This document shows positions 9,593 through 17,102 of a DNA stretch of 64,000 nt, one piece after another. The stretch spans positions 3,100,001-3,164,000 of the forward strand of contig NZ_JBDFLX010000001.1 of assembly GCF_047237965.1 (NCBI RefSeq), in the 5' to 3' direction. The notes beneath the pieces were generated by a model, which searched no databases, was not told where the DNA came from, and saw nothing but the letters and a program-made list of their open reading frames with translations. Made by a program: the position numbers and the translations under genes. Numbering within the stretch: the first letter of the stretch is position 1; each line of letters begins with the position of its first letter. This DNA is from Noviherbaspirillum_A sp047237965 (GTDB taxonomy: Bacteria; Pseudomonadota; Gammaproteobacteria; Burkholderiales; Burkholderiaceae_D).

Positions 9593-10376
9593 TTGAGACC
9601 AATCCTGAAAAAATGAGCTAACTCACGGTTTACTAAGCAGTTTTTCAACGATGCACCGCGCCTGTGGATAACTTTGTGAACAAAACCCTCTTGACACGCC
9701 AAAAGCTAGATCCCATGCGGCTTTCCGGGCGCCGCACCGAACTGAACCAAAAAAAGACCCTAGCAAAATCAATCACTTAGGATTTGCGTAAACGCGACAA
9801 AAAATATTTTCTTTTTGCGGCGCACGATACGGTTTTTGTGAATAACTGGGCTTTCCCATCGTTATTTTTTGTGCGCTGATCAAGCAATTCTCTTGCGCCG
9901 GCGCAGCTTTTCCGCATTTGGCCGCTGCGGATGCCGGCAATGAAATTTCCACTGTTAAATCGGTGAACAGAAAGATCATGCATGATGAAAAGGAATTGCC
10001 CTTGGCACAAGAAACGCAGACGACGGAGATTTTGTCATGTTTCCTGGTCTCAACGAAACTCGGTATTAACAAACACGCATAAGCCCCGGTTTACAAAGGA
10101 GATTCAGGCAGTGGGCAGGCTGTGGATAACTTTGTGCACAAATGTGCGCAACTTGCAGAAGCAGCCATAACGGCTTTAGTCAATCCTGTGGATAAAAACA
10201 GCCATTATTTTAAAAATCTCTTTTAAATCAATCGCTTGCCAATTCATGTCGGCGCTTGTCCATTCAAATCCAGGGGCAACGGCGGAAAATGAATGGTGGA
10301 TGATTTTGTGCATAAGTCGCATAAGCACAGGCAAAAAAATGTTTTTAACAATTCTTGCCCGTGCAGCAGCGCTGTT
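9593..10376. other. 784-bp AT-rich spacer between hemE and priA
   Basis: No convincing gene lies here; short open frames on both strands lack ribosome-binding sites and recognisable protein features. The spacer holds four DnaA-box-like 9-mers in one orientation and AT-rich stretches at about 9770-9860 and 10200-10235. It must contain the priA promoter, since priA is read leftwards from its left end, and the 3' end of the hemE transcript. Confidence 0.7.
9663..10195 (+). promoter_or_regulatory. Cluster of DnaA-box-like sites
   Basis: Perfect copies of TGTGGATAA (complement of the consensus TTATCCACA) occur at 9663-9671, 10122-10130 and 10187-10195, with a one-mismatch copy, TGTGAATAA, at 9837-9845. 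All four face the same way. Two of them share a longer 16-base identity, TGTGGATAACTTTGTG, which suggests a duplicated functional unit. DnaA binding is inferred from the motif alone. Confidence 0.6.
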
Positions 10377-11465
10377 TTATTTCTGCGCCCGCTGTGCGCG
10401 GCTGATACGGTGCACTGCATCAACCATTGCAGTGACTGCTTCTGGCGGCGTGAACTGGGATATTCCATGTCCCAGATTGAATACATGTCCATGGCCATCT
10501 GCCGGGGCGCCATAGGAAGCCAGCAGCTTGGCCACTTCGGCCTCGATCTGCTCCGGCTTGGCGAACAGCACCGACGGATCGAGATTGCCCTGCAGCGCCA
10601 CCTTGTGCCCCACCCTTGCCCGCGCCGATCCCAGGTTCACGGTCCAGTCCAGGCCAACCGCGTCCGTGCCGATGTCGGCAATCTGCTCCAGCCACAAGCC
10701 ACCGCCCTTGGTGAACACGATGCTCGGAATGCGCACGCCATCCTTCTCGGTCTGCAGCTGGCTGACCACCTCGCGCATATAGGCCAGGGAAAATTCCTGG
10801 TAGACGCCATCGGCCAGTGCGCCGCCCCAGGTGTCGAAAATCATCACGGCCTGGGCGCCGGCGTCGATCTGCGCATTCAGATAGGCAGCCACGGCAGCGG
10901 CATTGGTGCGCAGGATGTGGTGCATCAGGTCCGGGCGGTCGTACAGCATGGTCTTGACGCGCCGGAAGTCGTCCGAACCGCCGCCTTCGACCATATAGCA
11001 GGCCAGGGTCCATGGGCTGCCCGAAAAGCCGATCAGCGGCACTCTGCCCTGCAATTCGGTGCGGATCTGGGTAACGGCGTCGAACACATAGCGCAACTCG
11101 TTCAGGTCGGGTGCGCGCAGCGCCTGCACCGCCGCTTCGTCCCGTAACGGCCGTTCGAACTTCGGACCCTCGCCATCGGCGAAATACAGACCCAGGCCCA
11201 TCGCGTCCGGCACGGTCAGGATGTCGGAAAACAGGATGGCGGCATCCAGCGGGTAACGGTCCAGGGGCTGCAGCGTGACTTCCGTCGCATAGGCCGGATT
11301 CTTCGCCAGGCCAAGAAAGGAGCCGGCGCGGGCGCGGGTGGCGCGGTACTCCGGCAGGTAACGCCCGGCCTGACGCATCAGCCACAACGGGGTGTAGTCG
11401 GTTGGCTGGCGCAGCAGCGCGCGCAGGAAAGTGTCGTTCTTGAGTGCGGCGAAGGTAGTGGACAT
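10377..11465 (-). CDS. hemE: Uroporphyrinogen decarboxylase
   Basis: The 362-residue enzyme removes four carboxyl groups from uroporphyrinogen III to give coproporphyrinogen III, a cytoplasmic step of haem synthesis. The diagnostic N-terminal signature PLWLMRQAGRYLPEYR lies around residues 26-41, followed by AILFSDILTVPDAMG, which carries the catalytic Asp region, and GFSGSPWTLACYMVEG. The C-terminal motif GHGISQFTPPEAV is also typical. Length is normal for the family. The gene is read leftwards towards priA across a long spacer; hemE close to priA and the atp operon is, to my knowledge, a common betaproteobacterial arrangement. Confidence 0.97.
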   Translation of the reverse strand: MSTTFAALKNDTFLRALLRQPTDYTPLWLMRQAGRYLPEYRATRARAGSFLGLAKNPAYATEVTLQPLDRYPLDAAILFSDILTVPDAMGLGLYFADGEGPKFERPLRDEAAVQALRAPDLNELRYVFDAVTQIRTELQGRVPLIGFSGSPWTLACYMVEGGGSDDFRRVKTMLYDRPDLMHHILRTNAAAVAAYLNAQIDAGAQAVMIFDTWGGALADGVYQEFSLAYMREVVSQLQTEKDGVRIPSIVFTKGGGLWLEQIADIGTDAVGLDWTVNLGSARARVGHKVALQGNLDPSVLFAKPEQIEAEVAKLLASYGAPADGHGHVFNLGHGISQFTPPEAVTAMVDAVHRISRAQRAQK

Positions 11466-11712
11466 CGGCGTGGGGGGCTATTTCGGGAAGCCGGTATTAT
11501 CGCCCAAAGATACAGCCCGCGGCCGCGCCATGCGTCCCCCATGCGCGCCACGATGGCGCCAGGTCCTGATTTGACTTCGTTTGCATCAAAGGTGATGTCT
11601 TTTTGATACGAGTTGAAACATCTTTTACTGCCCTGCGCTACTTTGACTTGCAGGACAGAAAGTAGCCTTGCCCAAAGCTTGTTCACTTCGGGCAGGCAAA
11701 GGATGCTTATTG

Positions 11713-13263
11713 ATGAACTCAACGATAGATTGCGACCTGCTGGTGGTCGGCGGCGGCCTGAACGGCACCGCAATTGCCCGCGACGCTGCCGGGCGCGGCA
11801 TGTCGGTGGTGCTGTGCGAACGCGACGATCTCGGCGCCCACGCGGTCGCTTCCGCTTGCGGCCCGCTGCACCCGGCCGTGCCTTCGCTGAAAAGGCAGGC
11901 ATTGTCCACACTCAGAAAGGCGTTGGCCGAACGGGAAAACCTGATGCGCATCGCGCCGCATGCCGTCACGCCGCTGCGGCTTGCCGTGCCGCGTGACGCC
12001 GCCCCGCCGCCATGGCGGGAACGCGCCAGCCGCATGCTGGCCGACCGGCTGGCGCCGCGCCAACTGCTGCCGGCTTCGCGTCATCTGGACCTGCTGCATC
12101 ACGTGGCTGGCCTGCCGCTCAAGCCCGAGTTCAGCCAGGGAGAACTGGTATCCGGCTGCAGGGTCGATGGCCCGCGCCTGGCGGTGCTCAATGCGATGGA
12201 CGCTGCCGAGGCCGGCGCCACGATCCTGACCCGCACCATCTGCGACGCCGCGCAGCGCAGCGGCGAAGGCTGGCAGGCGACGCTGCGCGGCCCCAGCGGC
12301 GCCGGCACTTTGGTCCGTGCGCGCGCCATGGTCAACGCCACCGGGCAGTGGGCAACCCGTTTCCTGCGCTCGGCCAGCAACATCGACCTGCCGCTTCCGC
12401 TGGTCAAATGCATCCGCCTGATGGTGCGCAAGAAGCTGGGGCATCCGTGCAGCTACCTGCTGCGGGATGCCGACGGCCGCAGCGTGCTGGTGATGCCATG
12501 CGAGGACGATGCCACACTGGTCATTGGGGACGGCTTGCCGCACGGCGGCGAACCGGGTGCGCCGCAGGTCGGCGATGCTGACGTCGATCGCCTGTGCAGC
12601 CTGCTCAACCGCCACTTCACCGCCCGCACCAGCGTCGCTGACGTGGTGCAGGCGAGCGCTGGCCTGCGCCTGGCCGTGGACGGCGGCGACGGCAGCGCGC
12701 ACGAGCTGCCGCACCCGTATGCGCTGCGGCTGGACCGGGACGGGCCGCCGCTGCTATCGGTGCTCGGCGGCGACGCCGAGAGTTTCCGGCGCGTGGCGGA
12801 GGAAGCGGTGGACCAGCTGGCGCCGCTGCTGGGCCAGGGCGGCGGCGCCTGGACCGCGCAGGCCTGCCTGCCGGGTGGCGATCTCTTCGGCATTGCGCCC
12901 ACCGCGCAAGGCGTCCTCGGCTTTGGCGACTATTTGCGCATGAAGAAGCAGGCCTTTGCCTGGGCGCCGCCGGAACTGGTCGAGCGCTATGTCCACCGCT
13001 ACGGCAGCCGGATCGACCGGCTGCTGGCCGGTTGCGCCGGCATGCATGACCTGGGCCGTGAAGTATTGCCGGGACTGTTCGAGGCCGAACTGCATTACCT
13101 GATCCGGCACGAGTGGGCGCAGACCGCCGATGACATCCTGCGGCGCCGTTCACGGCTGGGCTATCTGCCGCCGAACGGGGCGGCGGCGACACTGGAGCGC
13201 TGGCTGGCCGCCATGCCGGCGGCGCAGGCAGAACAGGCCAGGCAGGCGGTAAGGCACGCCTGA
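11713..13263 (+). CDS. GlpD-like FAD-dependent oxidoreductase with an altered active site
   Basis: A 516-residue homologue of aerobic glycerol-3-phosphate dehydrogenase. The FAD-binding fold at the N-terminus is intact (LLVVGGGLNGTAIARDAAGRG), the mid-region aligns along its length (MVNATGQWATRFL, LLSVLGG), and the C-terminal cap ends with the family pattern HEWAQTADDILRRRSRLGYLP. Three segments conserved in true GlpD differ. The SSxSxKLIHGGLRYLE motif is replaced by VASACGPLHPAVPSLK. The GGKLTTYR motif is GGDAESFR. The SGVRPL motif is only partly kept as AGLRLA. From memory of the E. coli enzyme these segments hold substrate-contacting Arg54 and Lys354. The start at 11713 has an AAAGGA ribosome-binding site 9 bp upstream. 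It may be a non-GlpD oxidoreductase or a dead paralogue. Confidence 0.82.
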   Translation: MNSTIDCDLLVVGGGLNGTAIARDAAGRGMSVVLCERDDLGAHAVASACGPLHPAVPSLKRQALSTLRKALAERENLMRIAPHAVTPLRLAVPRDAAPPPWRERASRMLADRLAPRQLLPASRHLDLLHHVAGLPLKPEFSQGELVSGCRVDGPRLAVLNAMDAAEAGATILTRTICDAAQRSGEGWQATLRGPSGAGTLVRARAMVNATGQWATRFLRSASNIDLPLPLVKCIRLMVRKKLGHPCSYLLRDADGRSVLVMPCEDDATLVIGDGLPHGGEPGAPQVGDADVDRLCSLLNRHFTARTSVADVVQASAGLRLAVDGGDGSAHELPHPYALRLDRDGPPLLSVLGGDAESFRRVAEEAVDQLAPLLGQGGGAWTAQACLPGGDLFGIAPTAQGVLGFGDYLRMKKQAFAWAPPELVERYVHRYGSRIDRLLAGCAGMHDLGREVLPGLFEAELHYLIRHEWAQTADDILRRRSRLGYLPPNGAAATLERWLAAMPAAQAEQARQAVRHA

Positions 13264-13273
13264 AGCTGCGGGC

Positions 13274-14020
13274 TTAAGCGCCCGCCCGCCTTTGCAGTAG
13301 CGACAGGTCCAGCACGACCGCCTGCGCCAGGTCGCGCGCCCATGCGGCGCAGCCCAGGGTCGAGGGGTGATAGTTGTCGATCGCCATCATGCCGGCCAGG
13401 TCGGCCTGGCTTTGCATCGGTACATGGCGCACGCCAGCCATGCCGGCGGCCACCCTGTCGAGTTGCGCCGCCTTCAGGCCCAATACCCAGCGCAATGGCT
13501 GCGGCAGGGCCGGAAACCGTGCCAGCGGCGGCACGCCGGCCAGCAACACGATGGCCGGATCGCATTTCTCGCGCAGGCTGGCCAACAGCAGCGACAGGTC
13601 GCTCAGCCAGCGGGCGCTAGAGCGAAACGCGGTGCTGTCATTGACGCCGAACGCCACCAGCAGCACATCGACCCGCTGCGCCGGCACCAGCGGCAGCAAT
13701 GCCTGCCGCGCCTGGCCCACCGTCACGCCATTCAGGCCGCAGGCGCGCCATTGCACCGGCCTATGCAGTTTACCCGCCAGTTCGCGCGCCAGCGCCGCGG
13801 TGATTGCCTGCTCGTGGTGATCGACGCCGACGCCGGCCACCGGCGATTCGCCAACCGCCAGCAGGCGCACCGGCGCGCCGGCAAGCGTGTCGCCGCACAG
13901 GCCGTTATCCGCACCGGCCGCGGGCGGCAACCGTGGCGTACGCCGGCGCACGCCACGGCCCTGTGCGGCCAGCAGCGGCAGCAGGGGTAGCGCCACCAGT
14001 TCCGGCAGCCAGCGTCGCAT
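13274..14020 (-). CDS. SGNH/GDSL-type hydrolase
   Basis: A 248-residue protein with the four blocks of the SGNH hydrolase fold. Block I is LLAVGESPVAGVGV, with GES in place of GDS and the serine as nucleophile. Block II holds the Gly in ACGLNGVTV, block III is VAFGVNDST with the oxyanion Asn, and block V is DNYHPS with the catalytic Asp and His. The N-terminus (MRRWLPELVALPLLPLLAA) is a hydrophobic segment that could be a signal anchor, so the enzyme may be membrane-attached or periplasmic. Such enzymes hydrolyse esters of lipids or of acylated sugars; the substrate is not evident. It ends convergent with the GlpD-like gene 10 bp away and lies 10 bp downstream of the PPK2 gene, probably in one transcript. 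Confidence 0.85.
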   Translation of the reverse strand: MRRWLPELVALPLLPLLAAQGRGVRRRTPRLPPAAGADNGLCGDTLAGAPVRLLAVGESPVAGVGVDHHEQAITAALARELAGKLHRPVQWRACGLNGVTVGQARQALLPLVPAQRVDVLLVAFGVNDSTAFRSSARWLSDLSLLLASLREKCDPAIVLLAGVPPLARFPALPQPLRWVLGLKAAQLDRVAAGMAGVRHVPMQSQADLAGMMAIDNYHPSTLGCAAWARDLAQAVVLDLSLLQRRAGA

Positions 14021-14030
14021 GCCCGGTCCT

Positions 14031-14837
14031 TTATTCCACCTTGAGCTTGCTGTAATCGGCATGCGGCTCGGGATAGGCCAGCTTCATCCCTTCCAGCGTT
14101 TCCTTAAAAATCGCCGCTACCGCCAGGTTGCGATGGGTCTTGGAATCGGAAGGAATCACATACCAGGGCGCATGGTCGGCGTCGGTCTCGGCCAGCAGTT
14201 CAGTATAGGCGGCCTGGTAATCGGACCAGAACTTGCGCTCCTCCAGGTCTTGCGGATCGAATTTCCAGTGCTTCTGCGGATCGTCCAGCCGCGCCTGCAG
14301 CCTGGCCTTCTGCTCATCCTTCGAAATATGCAGGAAGAACTTGACGATCACGGTGCCGGTTTCGGCCAGCATGCGCTCGAAGTCGCGGATATGCGCATAA
14401 CGCTGCCTGCAGGTCTTTTCATCGATCCAGCCATGCACCCGCGGCACCAGCACATCCTCGTAATGGCTGCGGTTGAAGATCACGATTTCCCCCTGCCCTG
14501 GCGCTTCGCGATGGATGCGCCACAGGAAGTCGTGCTCCTTTTCCACCACGCTGGGCGCCTTGAAGGCGATGGTGCGTATGCCCAGCGGATCGGTGGCGTC
14601 GAATACGCCGCGTATCGTGCCATCCTTGCCGGCCGTATCCATGCCCTGCAGGATCACCATCAGCTTGCGGCCATGCTCGGCATAGAAGATGTCCTGCATC
14701 TCGGCGATTTCCCGCGCCAGGATCTCCACCGCGCCCTTGTCCACCGCCTTGTCGCCGGAAGACAGGGGCTTGGCCGCCGCGTCCTCGTCGCGCACCTTGA
14801 ACTTTTTGGGCAGGCGGAACTGCTGTTGCGTCTTCAT
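14031..14837 (-). CDS. Polyphosphate kinase 2 family protein
   Basis: A 268-residue PPK2-type enzyme, which moves phosphate between inorganic polyphosphate and nucleotides. Seen are the Walker A GMDTAGKDGTI (residues about 63-73), a lid-region stretch KAPSVVEKEHDFLWR, Walker B-like FNRSHYEDVLVPRVH, and LQARLDDPQKHWKF followed by the C-terminal block APWYVIPSDSKTHRNLAV, all conserved in the family. Single-domain length and these motifs fit the short PPK2 classes that phosphorylate AMP or nucleoside diphosphates; the exact class needs alignment. The ATG at 14835-14837 overlaps the TGA of the CoA-binding gene by 4 bp, so the two are co-translated and may be linked in energy or stress metabolism. 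Confidence 0.93.
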   Translation of the reverse strand: MKTQQQFRLPKKFKVRDEDAAAKPLSSGDKAVDKGAVEILAREIAEMQDIFYAEHGRKLMVILQGMDTAGKDGTIRGVFDATDPLGIRTIAFKAPSVVEKEHDFLWRIHREAPGQGEIVIFNRSHYEDVLVPRVHGWIDEKTCRQRYAHIRDFERMLAETGTVIVKFFLHISKDEQKARLQARLDDPQKHWKFDPQDLEERKFWSDYQAAYTELLAETDADHAPWYVIPSDSKTHRNLAVAAIFKETLEGMKLAYPEPHADYSKLKVE

Positions 14838-15274
14838 CACCGGCCCGCCGCGCCGGATGTCAGAGCCATGTGCTCGATCTTCATGCAGCGGTCCATCACC
14901 ACCATCATGCCGGCCTTGCGCGCCAGCTGCGCCGCCTCCTCGTTGACCACGCCAAGCTGCATCCACAGGCAGCGCGCGCCGATGGCCACCGCTTCCTCGG
15001 CAACCGGCACGATCTCCTCGGACTTGCGAAAGCACTGCACCACGTCGATCACGCCATGCTCCCGGGTTGCCTGCGTCAGCGTCGCATAGCAGTGCTCGCC
15101 GAGGATGGACTGCCCGGCATAGGTCGGATTGACCGGGATGATGCGGTGGCCATGCTGCTGCAGGTAATGCGCCACCTCATGGCTGGCGCGTTCCGGCTTG
15201 ATGGACAGGCCGACCACGGCAATCGTTCGCGCGGTGGACAGCAGTTGCGGAATGGACTCGAAGGCTTTGGACAT
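14837..15274 (-). CDS. CoA-binding domain protein (YccU-like)
   Basis: A 145-residue stand-alone CoA-binding Rossmann-like domain. The pattern TIAVVGLSIKPERASHEVAHYLQQ (glycine-rich loop then helix), IIPVNPTYAG, IDVVQCFRKSEEI, ARCLWMQLGVVNEEAA and a C-terminal MVVMDRCMKIEH match the YccU/CoA_binding_2 family. In larger enzymes this domain binds CoA; the stand-alone proteins have no established reaction. The start at 15272-15274 is the ATG that begins MSKAFESIP; open sequence upstream does not look coding. It is the first gene of the three-gene leftward unit with PPK2 and the SGNH hydrolase. Confidence 0.9.
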   Translation of the reverse strand: MSKAFESIPQLLSTARTIAVVGLSIKPERASHEVAHYLQQHGHRIIPVNPTYAGQSILGEHCYATLTQATREHGVIDVVQCFRKSEEIVPVAEEAVAIGARCLWMQLGVVNEEAAQLARKAGMMVVMDRCMKIEHMALTSGAAGR

Positions 15275-15569
15275 CGGACAACCTCGGAAAGGGGGATTTG
15301 TTGCGTTTATTGTAAGCGGGTCGCTGCATGCGGACTTGCGTGAAGTCCGGTGCGCTGCATGTGGACCTGAGCGCAGGTGGGTGCGGACAAAATGGGAAGA
15401 GGCGGGAGCCGCCCTACAAGGAACCGGCATGAAAAGATAGGTACTCATGCAGCCCCGATTACTGGCCACATCGTTTTCGGGGTTTCACATCGTGTGGACT
15501 ACCCGGCACGCCAGCAATCAGGTGTCGCGTCAATCTGAAAGTCCCTTCTCCCTTAATGAAAGGAATCAA

Positions 15570-15692
15570 ATGAAAGCACGTCTCGCATTATTGATTGCCA
15601 TCGCGTTTTCGCTATCGGCTTGCACCGACTGGTCCGCGTATTCACACCCCAGCACCATGATGCAGAGCTCAACCCTGCAGACCAATGCCTGA
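15570..15692 (+). CDS. Very small putative lipoprotein (40 aa)
   Basis: A short frame with a good ribosome-binding site (AAAGGAATCAAATG). The product begins with a lipoprotein signal peptide (MKARLALLIAIAFSLSAC, lipobox LSAC), leaving a 23-residue mature peptide starting CTDWSAYSHPS. It would be lipidated on the cysteine and anchored in the inner or outer membrane. No family is recognised. Small lipoproteins of this kind include entericidin-like stress peptides, but there is no sequence match to claim that. A longer in-frame version from 15447 is possible but would bury the signal peptide. Confidence 0.65.
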   Translation: MKARLALLIAIAFSLSACTDWSAYSHPSTMMQSSTLQTNA

Positions 15693-16560
15693 CAGCCTCT
15701 TTAGTCAGCTTTAACGTTGCAAAGCGGCGAATCCGGTGTACAAATGCTGGATACGCCGCCTTCCTTCAGATGCACAGTAAAGCGCGCTAACGACACTGCC
15801 ATATACAAAGCTCATTTCGCAAGTTGAACAATCCATCAAGGAAACAGAACCTCGTCAACAATAATGCGGCAAGCGAGCAGCAAACAAAGAAGTCTGGCTG
15901 ATCGAGTCACTGCTGAAAAATTAACCAGTGACATCCGAACCAGAAGTGGCTTGCATTAGATTATTTTTCATTAACATGTCTGTGTGAAATTATTTTCGAA
16001 AACAAAGAATTAAATAATTCTCAACAACAGACTGTGTTTATGTCATGTCTCCTTGGACATCAATACCTCTCATTCCACGGGCCAGTCACGAGAATTATTG
16101 AGCTTATTGGCATGAGCCTAAATCAATAAGCCCATAGGCTTATTGAATCTCTATTCGCGTGCGAATTCAATAAGTACGTCGTCTGGCACCATTAGAAAAT
16201 CTAAATCCCGGCCCCATTCGCTTTGCCTCTTGTTTTATCGTCACACGATTCCGGCAATAAAAAGCAAGTAAGAACTTACTTTGGGAAGCAGGAAAAGCAA
16301 CGCTTTCTGACTGACGGGAAAATTCTTTCCTAAATCGCGCTTTATTCTCTGTACACATTGCCAGCTTCCCAAAAGCGATTCGTGCAATACGATTATTTTT
16401 CGATCAACTCCTTCAAAACATGTCCGTTCTTCGGCAACGGTACTCCGGCGTGACGTTTCTATTCCTTGTCTGATCGCACAATCAAGACCAGTCCAAGTAA
16501 CCGAACCCGACATCAATTCCTCATCACATCCTTATTTCTTTGGATATTGAAAGTCATTCG
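15693..16560. other. AT-rich 868-bp stretch without a supported gene
   Basis: Base composition drops well below that of the housekeeping genes. Short open frames on the minus strand (63 and 91 codons, about 16167-16516) have no ribosome-binding site, signal peptide or recognisable motif and are not called. The notable content is the set of inverted repeats at 16112-16174. Confidence 0.6.
16112..16174. repeat. Array of four alternating CTTATTG/CAATAAG arms
   Basis: Four arms alternate in direction: GCTTATTG at 16112-16119, CAATAAGCC at 16124-16132, GGCTTATTG at 16137-16145 and CAATAAG at 16168-16174. The middle pair forms a perfect 9-bp stem with a 4-nt loop. The first pair can form an 8-bp stem and the last pair a 7-bp stem that also encloses the small palindrome ATTCGC-GT-GCGAAT (16153-16166). 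Neighbouring pairings exclude each other. This is either a multi-site operator or an RNA switch-like structure; the sequence does not decide. Confidence 0.6.
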
Positions 16561-17093
16561 GTGAAAAAAACCGACTTTTTCTTTTAGCGTCCCTTTTTCT
16601 GTTAGTCACTGCTTGCTCCGGCGAAGGCGGGAGCGGTATTGCTCCTGCTGCAAAAGGCAACTCGCCTGCCACCGCTGTTGATGACGCGCCTCAGGTTGAT
16701 AACGAAGATCTCACACCGGGATTGAAAGAAATCGATGGCGATGCAAACGGAATCAGGGATGACGTAGACAGGTTCATTGCGAGGCACTATTCGGCGACTT
16801 CGATGATGAAGAAAACGGCGGAGCAGGAAGCGCGTGCCTTCCAGAAAAAAGTGGATGCCGCAACGCCAGAACAAGCACTTGCAGCAGCAAATACTGTTTC
16901 AAGAGCCGCTGACTGTACTTTCAAAACCCTACCGCACGCCACCGAGAAGGATTTGAAATTTGCAGAAGACATGTCAATAGAAATAAAGGCATTAACTGCG
17001 AATACCACAGATCGGTTCGAGGCTTATTGGAGAGCTCAGGAACTGGTGAGTGGTGCAGTCTTTAGAGATGCAAAAGAGCCAGTCTGCGACTAG
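16561..17093 (+). CDS. Putative lipoprotein with out-of-frame signal peptide start
   Basis: The open frame runs from 16551 to 17093 and encodes a clear lipoprotein leader, CGL-like in position: FLLASLFLLVTAC followed by SGEGG, yet there is no ATG, GTG or TTG in that frame before 16722. A GTG at 16561 is one frame off. If one base were added in the A7 run at 16564-16570 the protein would start MKKNRLFLLASLFLLVTAC, an ideal lipobox signal; an extra T in the following T5 run works as well. So the gene is frameshifted, phase-variable, read by slippage, or there is a sequence error. The mature part has DGDANGIRDDVDRFI, like a calcium-binding DxDxNG loop, then a helical region and two cysteines. 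A weaker alternative start is the TTG at 16722 (123 aa, no leader). The next gene follows after 9 bp with a strong ribosome-binding site. Confidence 0.6.
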
Positions 17094-17102
17094 GGAGAAA
17101 AA

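Noticed and set aside
9593..10376. hemE-priA spacer as the chromosomal oriC
   Set aside because: DnaA boxes are present but all face the same way, dnaA is absent, and the orientation of the core operons points to an origin further right; kept only as a finding.
10246..10515. Plus-strand 89-codon frame at the 3' end of hemE
   Set aside because: It overlaps hemE antisense and has no supporting feature.
16241..16516. 91-codon minus-strand frame in the AT-rich stretch
   Set aside because: No start context, no motif, and it overlaps nothing conserved.
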